Notes under the pieces: model-generated
What the model saw: the letters and a program-made list of their open reading frames with translations, nothing else
The model's database searches: none
Told to the model about the DNA's origin: nothing
Assembly: GCA_027859055.1 (NCBI GenBank)
Contig: JAQIBO010000311.1
Location: 1 to 40,572, forward strand
From: Spirochaeta sp.
GTDB lineage: Bacteria > Spirochaetota > Spirochaetia > DSM-27196 > Alkalispirochaetaceae
Direction of reading: 5' to 3'
Length of the DNA stretch: 40,572 nt
Shown: positions 8,404 to 16,009 of the stretch, in pieces
Numbering within the stretch: position 1 is the first letter of the stretch
How the letters are laid out: every line of letters begins with the position of its first letter
Translations under genes and position numbers: made by a program

Positions 8404-8426
8404 GTATATACATCAATTGAATATAC
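8404..8426. promoter_or_regulatory. AT-rich near-palindrome upstream of YHS gene
   Basis: GTATATACATC / AATTGAATATAC reads as an imperfect inverted repeat centred on TCAATTGA, with GTATATAC-like ends. It lies ~20 bp upstream of the YHS gene start and just downstream of a possible -10 (TATAAT on the minus strand, near 8433). The shape is that of an ArsR- or MarR-type operator; the regulator is unknown. Confidence 0.4.
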
Positions 8427-8552
8427 AAATTATAGCACGAATTAGCCAGTTATACACGCCAAAGACCGGGGTGCGGCAACGTATGGCCCGGCGCGCTGAC
8501 GGAGCGTTCCGTGCGCTTGCCCTTCCGCGCGTGGGTGGGGCACACTCCGGCC

Positions 8553-9749
8553 ATGTCACGCCTGAGACTGACCCCACTTGATTACGCTGCGGCGCTCGGC
8601 ATGTTCACCTACGCGTCGAGCGTTGTCGCCACACCGATCATTCTGTTGCGCATAGCTGATGAGCTGGCATTTGGCCTCGCCGGCGGGGGCGGTATCGAAG
8701 CGGTGCGCGCCGGCTTCCTTATGGCGATTCTGGTCGCAAGCGGTTTTGCCGCCGCGCGCTTTGGGAAGACGCGCAGCCTTGGGGCCGGGGGATTGATCCT
8801 TGCTACGGGACTCTTCGGCTACGCCCTCGCGCCGTCATACGTGGTTGTCCTTGGCGCTATCGTCCTGGTGGGTCTTGGCGGTGGCATTCTCGAGGCGCTC
8901 CTCAACCCACTGGTGCAGGACGAACACCCCGGTGACTCGGGGCGCTATCTCAACATCACCAACGCCTTCTTCTCAGTCGGAATACTGACATCCGTCCTCG
9001 TTGTTGGCGACCTGCTGACCCGTGGGGTTTCGTGGCGGTTGCTCCTGGCGGGACTCGGAGTGGTTGCGCTGGTGGCGGGGCTTCTGTTCTTTCTCTTCGA
9101 CCACGAACACGGCCGCCACAAACAAGACTCCGGAAACGGCACGGTTGATCCGGACATTCCCGTGTGGAACCACGCCCGGGAGATCTTTCGCGATCGGCGT
9201 TTCTGGCTTTTCGCCGTGGCGATGTTTGCCGGCGGTGGTGCCGAGGGCGCCTTCACCTTCTGGAGCGCCAGCTATGTCCAGCTCGACTTTGGCGCGCTGC
9301 CTCGGGGCGGTGCCTTCGCAACCGCCTCGTTTGCCGGTGGAATGGTAGTGGGACGGCTCGCCTCCGGCCATTTTGTGCCCCAGGACAAGCTCCACATTTT
9401 GATTATCGCCTCCGCCGTCCTCGGGGTCGGGGTAAGCCTTGGCGCGTGGGCCGTTTCTGGCCTTGTCGCGTTTATCGCGGTCGTATTTACCGCCGGGCTC
9501 ACCATCGCCTGTTTCTGGCCAAGCATCCAGTCGTATGCCGCCGCGCAGATGGGCGGAGACTCCACCATGCTCTTCATTCTCCTTTCGGTCGGCGGCATCC
9601 CCGGCTTCGGCCTGTCCTCGTTTATCATGGGAATTATCGCCGAGAGCTACGGTCTGCGTACCAGTCTTCTCGTGATACCGCTACTTCTGACGATCCTCGC
9701 CGTCGTGATGGTGATCTCCCGCCGAACGACGGTCACGCCATATCGATGA
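8553..9749 (+). CDS. MFS transporter
   Basis: 398 residues, twelve predicted helices, hence a full-length major facilitator protein. Helix 1 is LDYAAALGMFTYASSVVATPIILL; a glycine-rich helix 4/5 segment (IVLVGLGGGILEALLNPLVQDEHP) is typical of the sugar/fucose-permease-like MFS branch, as is the mid-loop rich in charge (FDHEHGRHKQDSG). Substrate not readable. Start is set at the ATG at 8553 (MSRLRL); the frame is open to a GTG at 8511. There is no Shine-Dalgarno; TTGCCC 18 bp CACACT stands 6 nt before 8553, a weak leaderless-type promoter. Its 3' end overlaps the convergent oxidoreductase gene by 17 bp. Confidence 0.88.
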   Translation: MSRLRLTPLDYAAALGMFTYASSVVATPIILLRIADELAFGLAGGGGIEAVRAGFLMAILVASGFAAARFGKTRSLGAGGLILATGLFGYALAPSYVVVLGAIVLVGLGGGILEALLNPLVQDEHPGDSGRYLNITNAFFSVGILTSVLVVGDLLTRGVSWRLLLAGLGVVALVAGLLFFLFDHEHGRHKQDSGNGTVDPDIPVWNHAREIFRDRRFWLFAVAMFAGGGAEGAFTFWSASYVQLDFGALPRGGAFATASFAGGMVVGRLASGHFVPQDKLHILIIASAVLGVGVSLGAWAVSGLVAFIAVVFTAGLTIACFWPSIQSYAAAQMGGDSTMLFILLSVGGIPGFGLSSFIMGIIAESYGLRTSLLVIPLLLTILAVVMVISRRTTVTPYR

Positions 9750-10755
9750 GGACCCGCCCCGGTACCGCGTGTTCCTCCGCCAACCGCATCGCCTCCGGGC
9801 CGCGGGTCAATGGGAGGCGCGCGCCGATCGGTGCATGAATCGCACCGTGGGCGGCGCGATCAAGGAGAAACGACAAATCGGCGGCGTTAGCTTTTGCGGT
9901 GAACGTCTTCCACGTTTTCCCGTTTCTGTGGGAGCGCATGGAACCGACGATGGCAGCCTGCGCAAGGCGCGTCATCGGGCCTCCTACCAGTATGTATGTC
10001 CCGGTCGGGGCGAGAATGGAAGCGTAGTCAAAGATGTTACGCTCACCGGAGGTATCGACAATAGAGTCGAAACGAACGTTGGAACGCGCGGTGTGGCTGA
10101 TGGGATCTTCGCTTTCGCGATCGAGTATCTGAGCGGCACCAAGCCCTGCCACCATGGGGGCCTGGTTGGCGCGTGTCACCGCCCACACTTCAGCGCCCAT
10201 GTCCCGTGCCACCTGAACCGCGAGTGATCCGACGGCACCTGACGCGCCGGTCACGAGGACCCGGGCGCCGCTTTCAACCGTAGCGTGATCTCTCAAAGCC
10301 TGCAGCGCAGTGGTTCCTGCCAAAGGGAGCGCCGCCGCCTGGTCGAGCTCGACCGCGTCAGGCACAGTTGCAAGATCCGTATCGGCGATGCAGACATACT
10401 CGGCAAAGGCGTTACAACCGGCCGCCGAGAGGTCGGCGGCAACGCGCGTACCAATGGGAAACCGTTTCGATCGGCTCTCAACAACCGTCCCGGACAGCGC
10501 GATTCCCAGTGCGCGAAAACGGGGTCGCCTGAGACCAAATGCAAGCCGAACCATCCATGGGTCGGCGCGCATAAGTCGCCAATCCGCTGCATTTATCGCA
10601 CCCCAGGCAACCCGAACCAGTGTTTCACCGGCCCCCGGAATCGGGCGAGGCATCTGAGTGACGATGAGCACATCCGGACCGCCGTAGCGCGGTACGGTAA
10701 GTGCCCGCATGTGTGTGTTGTCCGCCGCGCTACGCTCTGCGTCATCGTTCTTCAT
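9733..10755 (-). CDS. NAD(P)H-dependent medium-chain oxidoreductase (quinone-oxidoreductase type)
   Basis: 340 residues of the zinc-independent MDR superfamily. GroES-like N-terminus (MRALTVPRYGGPDVL, then GAINAADWRLMRADP), the Rossmann motif VTGASGAVGSLAVQVAR near residue 150, and a C-terminal VPGRVLIDMA. The proteins closest in pattern are quinone oxidoreductases / NADPH-dependent alcohol dehydrogenases; the substrate is not readable. Start at 10755 is fixed by GGAGGTG 7 nt upstream. It overlaps the end of the preceding Cro/CI-type regulator gene by 14 bp, so the regulator and enzyme form one operon. It converges on the MFS gene with a 17-bp 3' overlap. Confidence 0.9.
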   Translation of the reverse strand: MKNDDAERSAADNTHMRALTVPRYGGPDVLIVTQMPRPIPGAGETLVRVAWGAINAADWRLMRADPWMVRLAFGLRRPRFRALGIALSGTVVESRSKRFPIGTRVAADLSAAGCNAFAEYVCIADTDLATVPDAVELDQAAALPLAGTTALQALRDHATVESGARVLVTGASGAVGSLAVQVARDMGAEVWAVTRANQAPMVAGLGAAQILDRESEDPISHTARSNVRFDSIVDTSGERNIFDYASILAPTGTYILVGGPMTRLAQAAIVGSMRSHRNGKTWKTFTAKANAADLSFLLDRAAHGAIHAPIGARLPLTRGPEAMRLAEEHAVPGRVLIDMA

Positions 10756-10957
10756 AGAAAAACACCTCCTCAACACCCACACCAAAGACACGGGCGATTT
10801 TGAACGCCAGTTCCAGCGATGGCGAGTAACTCTGTTTCTCGATGGCAACGATCGTCTGGCGGGTAACCCCGACGTGCTGGGCAAGTTGCGCCTGTGTCAT
10901 CTCGGCCGCGTGAAAACGTAGTTCACGCACGCGGTTACGTATCGGCGACGGGCTCAC
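10742..10957 (-). CDS. Small Cro/CI-type (XRE) transcriptional regulator
   Basis: 71 residues, a single helix-turn-helix domain: ELRFHAAEMTQAQLAQHVGVTRQTIVAIEKQSYSPSLELAFKIARVFGVGVEEVF. This is the minimal DNA-binding repressor type often encoded beside a small membrane protein and controlling its own operon. Start is GTG at 10957, overlapping nothing but following directly the TGA of the upstream small membrane gene (TGAGTG). Palindromes upstream of that gene (11136-11149 and 11169-11200) are candidate binding sites. It leads into the oxidoreductase gene by a 14-bp overlap. Confidence 0.93.
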   Translation of the reverse strand: MSPSPIRNRVRELRFHAAEMTQAQLAQHVGVTRQTIVAIEKQSYSPSLELAFKIARVFGVGVEEVFFYEER

Positions 10958-11123
10958 TCAGAAACCCCTCCGGTAGAAGACGATGCGGGTGGTCTCGCTG
11001 ATCACCTCGGAGAAAACGCCCGCTCCGGCGATCCAGAGAAGCATCCCGACGGGACTCGTTCCGCGCACGACCGCCACCAGCGCAGCGATAATTACGAGTA
11101 TTGCGCTGTTCTTGATACGACAT
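10958..11123 (-). CDS. Small membrane protein upstream of XRE gene, apparent 1-nt frameshift at codon 2
   Basis: A frame of about 55 codons on the minus strand encodes KNSAILVIIAALVAVVRG, then TSPVGMLLWIAGAGVFSEVI and SETTRIVFYRRGF, that is two membrane helices with a charged end. It stops at 10960-10958, immediately before the XRE start. The ATG at 11123-11121 has a GGAGG 4 nt upstream, but it is out of frame with the helices; removing one T (the base at 11120 on the plus strand) would give a natural start MRIKNSAILVII. So the gene is either frameshifted in this genome, affected by a sequence error, or starts at ATA (11125-11123). The reading frame from the ATG as written is arginine-rich and not protein-like. 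Confidence 0.55.
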
Positions 11124-11135
11124 ATATCCTCCGTA

Positions 11136-11149
11136 TAAAGTATACTTTA
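11136..11149. promoter_or_regulatory. Perfect 14-bp palindrome, candidate XRE operator
   Basis: TAAAGTATACTTTA is a perfect palindrome 4 bp upstream of the GGAGG of the small membrane gene. Its AAGTATA half is seen again 30-40 bp further up within a second inverted repeat, as expected for paired operator sites of the downstream XRE protein. Confidence 0.5.
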
Positions 11150-11168
11150 CATATAGTGATGTATTGAT

Positions 11169-11200
11169 TACTGAAAGTCAAGTATATTTTACTTTCAGTA
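11169..11200. promoter_or_regulatory. Inverted repeat with 10-bp arms, candidate operator
   Basis: TACTGAAAGT (11169-11178), a 12-bp AT-rich spacer, and ACTTTCAGTA (11191-11200) form a perfect inverted repeat. It lies between the XRE operon and the divergent mazEF-type module and could serve either. Confidence 0.5.
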
Positions 11201-11258
11201 TGCTTGTACTTGCTCGTTAGTGGACAGACCACACCGTATTCCGTTGACGAGAAAACGT

Positions 11259-11298
11259 TTGCCGTCCCTTTCCCTGTGGTGGTATGATAGTGGTATGA
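11259..11298 (+). promoter_or_regulatory. Leaderless-type promoter with 11-bp-period direct repeats (mazEF module 1)
   Basis: TTGCCG (11259-11264), 18 bp, TATGAT (11283-11288), 6 nt, then the ATG at 11295. GTGGTATGA occurs twice, at 11279-11287 and 11290-11298, exactly 11 bp apart, covering the -10 and the start codon. No Shine-Dalgarno is present. Confidence 0.6.
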
Positions 11299-11522
11299 AA
11301 GTCAAGACTTCCGTCACATTATCTGAAGAGCTGCTTGCAGCGATCGACCAGGAAAAGAGCATTAAAAACCGCTCAGTTCTCGTTGAAGAGGCAACGTGGC
11401 AATATCTTCGAAACCGTCGGCGCCTTGAGCGTGAGAAGCGCGAATTCGAGAAAATCAATCAAAACGCCGCTGCTTTGAATGAAGACGCGTTGGATGTACT
11501 GGATTTTCAAGACCCGTCATGA
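11295..11522 (+). CDS. MazE-like ribbon-helix-helix antitoxin
   Basis: 75 residues. MKVKTSVTLSEELLAAIDQ is a ribbon-helix-helix DNA-binding strand and helix; the rest is a charged helical tail (LRNRRRLEREKREFEKINQ) of the kind that wraps a MazF toxin. Such antitoxins neutralise the toxin and repress their own promoter. The stop overlaps the toxin start as ATGA (11519-11522). The ATG at 11295 has no Shine-Dalgarno and sits 6 nt after a -10 box, so the mRNA is probably leaderless. Confidence 0.88.
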   Translation: MKVKTSVTLSEELLAAIDQEKSIKNRSVLVEEATWQYLRNRRRLEREKREFEKINQNAAALNEDALDVLDFQDPS

Positions 11523-11848
11523 AACGGGGAGATATCTATCTCGTCAAGAAACCGTTCTCCGACGATCCGAAAAAACGCCGGGCGTTCGTTGTTGTAAGTC
11601 GACAAATCCTCATTGACTCGAATTACGCTACTGTTATGTGCGCTCCGGTCTTTTCTGCGATCGTTGGTTTGGACACTCAGGTAACAGTTGGTGTCGGGGA
11701 AGGGCTGAAACACGATAGCGCCATACATTGTGATAATCTCGTGAGCTTGCCGAAGTCAGCTCTGACCAATTTCGTTGGTTCTCTCGGTCTTGCGAAGGAG
11801 GCCGAATTGAATAGAGCTCTGGCCGTTGCACTCTCGATCGAAGTGTGA
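11519..11848 (+). CDS. MazF/PemK-type endoribonuclease toxin
   Basis: 109 residues. MKRGDIYLVKKPF opens the MazF fold, followed by RRAFVVVSRQ, an intact TVMCAPVFS strand and a DNLVSLPKSALTNFVGSL segment typical of PemK/MazF mRNA interferases, which cut mRNA at short sequences. It is coupled to the antitoxin by an ATGA overlap and appears complete. The 3' end faces the VapC gene 23 bp away, so the two modules converge. Confidence 0.92.
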   Translation: MKRGDIYLVKKPFSDDPKKRRAFVVVSRQILIDSNYATVMCAPVFSAIVGLDTQVTVGVGEGLKHDSAIHCDNLVSLPKSALTNFVGSLGLAKEAELNRALAVALSIEV

Positions 11849-11871
11849 TCACGACTGCCTCCGTACGAGAC

Positions 11872-12306
11872 TCATGCCAGTCGCACGCCCAGGCCCACCG
11901 CCCGCGCGCAGGCGTTCAGCGCGGTATCATGAGAGAAGATGTGGACACTTTCAACACTACCCGCCTCGCCGCCGGGGTCCCGGGCCCACAGAAGGGCGGT
12001 GGCAATATGGAACGCATCGAGCGTTCCAATCACGACCGGGAAGCTTTCCGCGGCACGAAGCTTAACCTCCGTGGAGAGCTCCACCAGATCGATGCCCGCC
12101 AGCACCTGCTCCAGCCTGCGGTACGCTTCCACCACGCCATCGTCGTTTAATTCGTTCTGCATTCGTACCCGGTGAATGACCCGCTTGCACTCGATCTCCA
12201 GCAGCTCGCTTGAGATGACGCGGGGATACTCCAGGACGTGCCGGATCGTTATCTCTCCGGCGAGGATGTACCGTAACGCCACGGAGGAGTCCAGATAGGC
12301 GGTCAT
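11872..12306 (-). CDS. VapC-type PIN-domain ribonuclease toxin
   Basis: 144 residues of PIN fold. The acidic metal-binding residues appear at the expected places: D6 in AYLDSS, a glutamate in SSELLEIE (~34-39), and D97 in GTLDAFHIATA, with a final aspartate in FSHDTAL. Members are Mg-dependent RNases that act on tRNA or rRNA. It is coupled to the Phd-type antitoxin upstream by an ATGA overlap (12303-12306). It is complete, unlike the VapC remnant at 34 kb. Confidence 0.93.
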   Translation of the reverse strand: MTAYLDSSVALRYILAGEITIRHVLEYPRVISSELLEIECKRVIHRVRMQNELNDDGVVEAYRRLEQVLAGIDLVELSTEVKLRAAESFPVVIGTLDAFHIATALLWARDPGGEAGSVESVHIFSHDTALNACARAVGLGVRLA

Positions 12307-12542
12307 CTTTCTCCCCGCTCGGCGGCAAGGTGGTCCATCGGGTCTGACAAGATCAACGGGGAAACATCGGGAAGAACAAGCGGGCCTGCGGCAGGACGAA
12401 CCACCGTTAAACCGGTTGGGAGCGGGCCCAGCACAGCGACCGCCCGGGAGTGGTCGGTGACGATGATAAACTCTCCCGCGGTGACCCGCCGCAGCTCACG
12501 ACTCAAATGTGCCTTCAGTTCGGCGACGCCGATAGTCTTCAT
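12303..12542 (-). CDS. Phd/YefM-type antitoxin of VapC
   Basis: 79 residues. MKTIGVAELKAHLSRELRRV is the Phd/YefM DNA-binding and dimerisation start, followed by EFIIVTDHSRAVAVLGPL and a proline-rich neutralising tail ending in LSDPMDHLAAERGER. It should bind the palindrome at its own promoter. The ATG at 12542 has no Shine-Dalgarno and lies 6 nt after a TATACT box; the right palindrome arm touches the start codon. Overlaps the toxin start by four bases. Confidence 0.92.
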   Translation of the reverse strand: MKTIGVAELKAHLSRELRRVTAGEFIIVTDHSRAVAVLGPLPTGLTVVRPAAGPLVLPDVSPLILSDPMDHLAAERGER

Positions 12543-12577
12543 ATGACTAGTATATAGTCATAATTGAGCGGGTGCAA
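12543..12577 (-). promoter_or_regulatory. Leaderless-type promoter with embedded palindrome (vapBC)
   Basis: Read on the minus strand: TTGCAC (12577-12572), 17 bp, TATACT (12554-12549), 6 nt, ATG at 12542. A perfect inverted repeat ATGACTA / TAGTCAT (12543-12549 and 12555-12561, 5-bp spacer) covers the -10 and the transcription start. This is an autoregulated TA promoter with no room for a ribosome binding site. Confidence 0.75.
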
Positions 12578-12657
12578 GAGACGTCTATAAGCTTGTCTCG
12601 CAACTCCCCGCTTTCCGACGGTTTAACGCCGATGGAAAAAGACACCAGATTTACGCG

Positions 12658-12885
12658 ATGTTCGATTCTTCTCAGGACCAGCTTGTCGGTGATCGCCCAT
12701 CCCTCTTTGCCTCCGGGTTGACCTCAAAAGAGTACTACGCCCGCATGTGGACGACGCTCCTCTCCGGGGAAGTGTGGCGGGAGGCGATCACCAACCGTCG
12801 TTGTGATGGATCGCTCTACGAATGCACCCAAACGCTCACACCGGTCCGGGACGGTGAGGACAACATCCGAGGCGATTGGGAGTAG
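12658..12885 (+). pseudogene. PAS-domain fragment
   Basis: 75 codons (MFDSSQDQLVGDRPSLFASG ... EYYARMWTTLLSGEVWREAI, NRRCDGSLYECTQTLTPVRD) match the second half of a PAS domain as found in sensor kinases and diguanylate cyclases, where the sequence usually runs on to ITHFVAI. Here it ends after GEDNIRGDWE. No output domain follows and no PAS start precedes, so this is a remnant of a larger signalling gene. The remainder of 12578-13076 shows no protein-like frame on either strand. Confidence 0.55.
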
Positions 12886-13076
12886 CTTACGGAAAAGATC
12901 GGTGTGTGGGGCCGGAATCAGCCCCGTTTCGGCATCATTCCGGTCCGGCATCAGGACGTCGGTGACCGATCCTGCTCCGTCCCGTCATCCGCGTAATCGG
13001 TTTATAAGCACCCCATGAGCAATCGGCTGCTCCCTCGTACTGTGCTCCTCGTGGCTACACCTGCCGGTTTCCGTTC

Positions 13077-13105
13077 TTTCGATATTACAAACTCTGGTGT
13101 ATTAT
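13077..13105 (+). promoter_or_regulatory. Probable promoter of molybdenum hydroxylase operon
   Basis: TTTCGA (13077-13082), 17 bp, TATTAT (13100-13105). If correct, transcription begins near 13112 and leaves a leader of more than 210 nt before the start codon. Confidence 0.4.
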
Positions 13106-13328
13106 AAAGGCGAGGGAAAGCGAGCACGATTTTGACGGGCCGCCGCCTTTGTGCGACAGGTGTCGTCTTGATATTGATTGGCCGTGAAGCCGTCGGTGGT
13201 TGATGCTCCACCAACCTCGGAAGCTGAACTGTCAAAGACGAACCGTTCGATGGTTCCTGCAAAAGCGATTCCGGAAAAAGCGGACAATACGCCCTGCTGA
13301 CTCCCGGCGCACTGTACCGGAGGTAGAG
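13106..13328 (+). other. Long structured 5' leader of molybdenum hydroxylase gene
   Basis: About 220 nt without a protein frame. Candidate helices: GACGG near 13134 with CCGTC near 13190; CGACA-GG-TGTCG near 13155; GGTGG-TTGATGCT-CCACC near 13195; GAACC-GTTCGAT-GGTTC near 13240. It ends in GGAGGT 4 nt before the ATG. A riboswitch or attenuator is possible, but I do not recognise a known class. Confidence 0.35.
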
Positions 13329-15989
13329 ATGCAGAATAACGATCCGCACCCGTCGCTCACGTTTACCGTCAACGGAAATCCCGTTCATGTGGACCGGGAA
13401 CCCCGGCGCACACTGCTGACGATTCTGCGGGACGACCTGGGCCTCAGAGGAGCGAAGAACGGGTGCGGCGTGGGCCAGTGTGGCAGTTGTACCGTCCTGG
13501 TGGACGGGAAACCGCGTAAGGCGTGCACGATACGTGCGGAAGCGCTGGACGGCAAAACTGTGGAGACGGTGGAATCGCTGGCCCCGCCCACACAGGACCC
13601 CCGACCTCCGCTCCATCCGATTCAGCAGGCAATGCTTGTCGCCGGGGCGGTGCAATGCGGGTTCTGCACCCCCGGTGTAATAATGACGGTAAAAAGCCTC
13701 CTCGCACGTACCCCGGACCCGACTGATTCCGAGATACGCACCGCGCTGCGGGGCAACCTCTGCCGGTGTACCGGCTATCAGTCAATTGTGGATGCGGTCC
13801 ACCGTGCAGCCCGGGCGCAGGCGGGAGACGCTACCGCCCTGGAGCCCCCGCCGGACGCGCCGGTTCCCCGCCTGGAGGGCTGCGAGAAGGTGACCGGCAC
13901 CCTCTCCTACGCGGATGACCTCTCCCGACCGGACATGCTCTACGGGGCGTTTCTTTTCTCGGAACACACCTATGCGGACGTGCTTGCAATCGATACCTCC
14001 GCGTGTTCCCGGGAGGAGGGGGTCCACCTCGTACTCACCGCGCAGGATATTCCCGGGCGAAACGGATTCGGGCTGCAAATTCCACACCAGCAGGTGTTTG
14101 CCGGCGAGCGTGCACGGTATCTCGGCGAGGTGATCGCCTGCGCCGTGGCGGATACAGAGGATGCCGCGCGTGTGGCGCTGGACCGCGTATCCGTGCAGTA
14201 CCGGCGGTTGGAGCCACTTCGGGATCCGGCGGAGAACATGCGCCCCGACGCGCCGCTGATTCACCCGGATGGAAACATCGCGGAGCACATCGGCTTCACC
14301 CGCGGAGACCCGGACGCAGCGTTTGCGGAGGCTGATCTTGTAATCGAGGGTGAGTACCACGTACCCCCGATCGAACACGCGTACCTTGAGCCGGAATCCT
14401 GCCTGGCAGTCCCGGGTGAGAACGGCTACACCGTGACCGTGTACGCAGCAACCCAGGGTGCATTTTCCTTTCGGGATATGATAGCTGCTTCTCTTGATCT
14501 GCCGGTGGAGCAGGTGCGGGTGGTGCAGACGATGCCCGGTGGTGGTTTTGGCGGCAAAGAGGAGCCCACCGTGCACATCCAGGCGGCCCTCGCCGCCGTC
14601 CGCACCGGACGTCCCGTAAAGATCACCCTCAACCGCCGCGAATCGATCCGCATCAGCACAAAGCGCCACGGCGCGGTGATCCGGATGAGCCACGCCGTCC
14701 GTTCCGACGGGACGTTGATCGGTGTACGTTCTCGCGCCGTCTGCGACGCCGGAGCGTACCTCTCGCTCACCAGGCCGGTGGTCTTCCGCACGGTTGTGTG
14801 CGCGGCAGGGCCCTACGCGATACCCAACGTCCAGGCGGAAGGATACGGCGTCTATACGACCACCAATCCCTCCGGCGCGTTTCGCGGTTTTGGAAGCACC
14901 CAGGTGGCGTTTGCCGCGGAGCGACAGATGGACAAGATCGCGCGTAAACTGGGAATCGACCCGCTGGAACTGCGCCGGAAAAACGGACTGGAAGCGGGAA
15001 AACGGACGATCACCGGGCAGCTGCTCCGGGTGGACGGCACCGGGTATATCGCCACCCTCGACGCCGTAGAACGCACACTGAACGAGGAGCGGGATGCGCT
15101 TCTGGCAGCTCCCCTGGAGCCGGGATGGGAACGCGCCATCGGAATCGCCAGCTCCTACAAAAACGTGGGCCTCGGCAAGGGCCTGCCCGACGCCGCCGGC
15201 GCGGAAGTGGAGTTGACGCCCGAGGGAACCGTTCTCGTTCGCGTGGGCGCAACCGATATGGGACAGGGATCGGACACCGTCTTTGCCCAGATTGCCGCCC
15301 GGGCGCTTCACGTCAACTACGACCGTGTCCGGGTCATCTCCAGTGACACCGCCCAGTGTCCCGACGGCGGCATGACCACCGCCAGCCGGCAGACCTACGT
15401 CACCGGCAACGCGGTGCGTCTGGCGGCGGAGAAACTCGCCGCGCGGCTGCCGGACGCCCCGCTGCCCGCGCGGGAACGGGTGGTCTACACCTCTCCGGAA
15501 ACGATCCCCCTCGCATACGGGGATGGCCCCGGCGCGGATGGAAACATCCACTTCGCGTTCTGTTACGCTACCCACGCGGTAGTAACCGCGGTTAATCGAC
15601 GGAGCGGCGCTGTCCGCGTTGAACGCGTGATCGCCGCCGCCGATGCGGGAACGGCGATCCACCTGCAAAACATCAGAGGCCAGATTGAGGGTGGTGTGGT
15701 GATGGGCCTCGGCTACGGCCTCTCGGAGCAGTACATCCACGAGGACGACCGGATCGTAACCGACACGTTTGCAAAACTGGGTGTACCAAAGGCGGATGTC
15801 TCGCCGACTATTGCCAGCAGCGTAATAGAGATAGCCGATCGCGACGGGCCCTACGGCGCAAAGGGGCTCGGCGAGGTACCCCTCAACCCGGTGGCACCGG
15901 CGATCGCCAACGCGCTCGCCTCGATTCTGGGTACGGAGATTGATACGCTGCCGATTACCCCGGAGCGGGTTACCGGCAGCGGTCTATAA
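13329..15989 (+). CDS. Fused [2Fe-2S]/molybdopterin hydroxylase, xanthine dehydrogenase or aldehyde oxidoreductase type
   Basis: 886 residues in two parts. Residues 1-165 carry both [2Fe-2S] clusters: C46, C51, C54, C66 and C110, C113, C145, C147. Residues ~180-886 are the molybdenum subunit, with GGGFGGKEEP, AFRGFGS, GATDMGQGSDT and the catalytic glutamate E849 in GAKGLGE. No FAD subunit is fused or adjacent, so the architecture is that of Desulfovibrio-type aldehyde oxidoreductase or the selenium-dependent xanthine dehydrogenase group. The neighbours (carbamate kinase, nucleoside/purine transporter) favour purine hydroxylation (inference). Start at 13329 is set by GGAGGT 4 nt upstream; the frame is open to 13200 but that part is not protein-like. 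Confidence 0.9.
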   Translation: MQNNDPHPSLTFTVNGNPVHVDREPRRTLLTILRDDLGLRGAKNGCGVGQCGSCTVLVDGKPRKACTIRAEALDGKTVETVESLAPPTQDPRPPLHPIQQAMLVAGAVQCGFCTPGVIMTVKSLLARTPDPTDSEIRTALRGNLCRCTGYQSIVDAVHRAARAQAGDATALEPPPDAPVPRLEGCEKVTGTLSYADDLSRPDMLYGAFLFSEHTYADVLAIDTSACSREEGVHLVLTAQDIPGRNGFGLQIPHQQVFAGERARYLGEVIACAVADTEDAARVALDRVSVQYRRLEPLRDPAENMRPDAPLIHPDGNIAEHIGFTRGDPDAAFAEADLVIEGEYHVPPIEHAYLEPESCLAVPGENGYTVTVYAATQGAFSFRDMIAASLDLPVEQVRVVQTMPGGGFGGKEEPTVHIQAALAAVRTGRPVKITLNRRESIRISTKRHGAVIRMSHAVRSDGTLIGVRSRAVCDAGAYLSLTRPVVFRTVVCAAGPYAIPNVQAEGYGVYTTTNPSGAFRGFGSTQVAFAAERQMDKIARKLGIDPLELRRKNGLEAGKRTITGQLLRVDGTGYIATLDAVERTLNEERDALLAAPLEPGWERAIGIASSYKNVGLGKGLPDAAGAEVELTPEGTVLVRVGATDMGQGSDTVFAQIAARALHVNYDRVRVISSDTAQCPDGGMTTASRQTYVTGNAVRLAAEKLAARLPDAPLPARERVVYTSPETIPLAYGDGPGADGNIHFAFCYATHAVVTAVNRRSGAVRVERVIAAADAGTAIHLQNIRGQIEGGVVMGLGYGLSEQYIHEDDRIVTDTFAKLGVPKADVSPTIASSVIEIADRDGPYGAKGLGEVPLNPVAPAIANALASILGTEIDTLPITPERVTGSGL

Positions 15990-16009
15990 TACATCAAGGT
16001 GGAGGAAAC

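Noticed and set aside
12724..12951. 75-codon minus-strand frame opposite the PAS fragment
   Set aside because: The PAS-like pattern is on the plus strand; the minus frame has no motif.
13782..15740. 652-codon open frame on the minus strand opposite the molybdenum hydroxylase gene
   Set aside because: It is the mirror of a high-GC coding region; its translation is rich in Arg, Gly and His with no motif, while the plus frame has all hydroxylase motifs.
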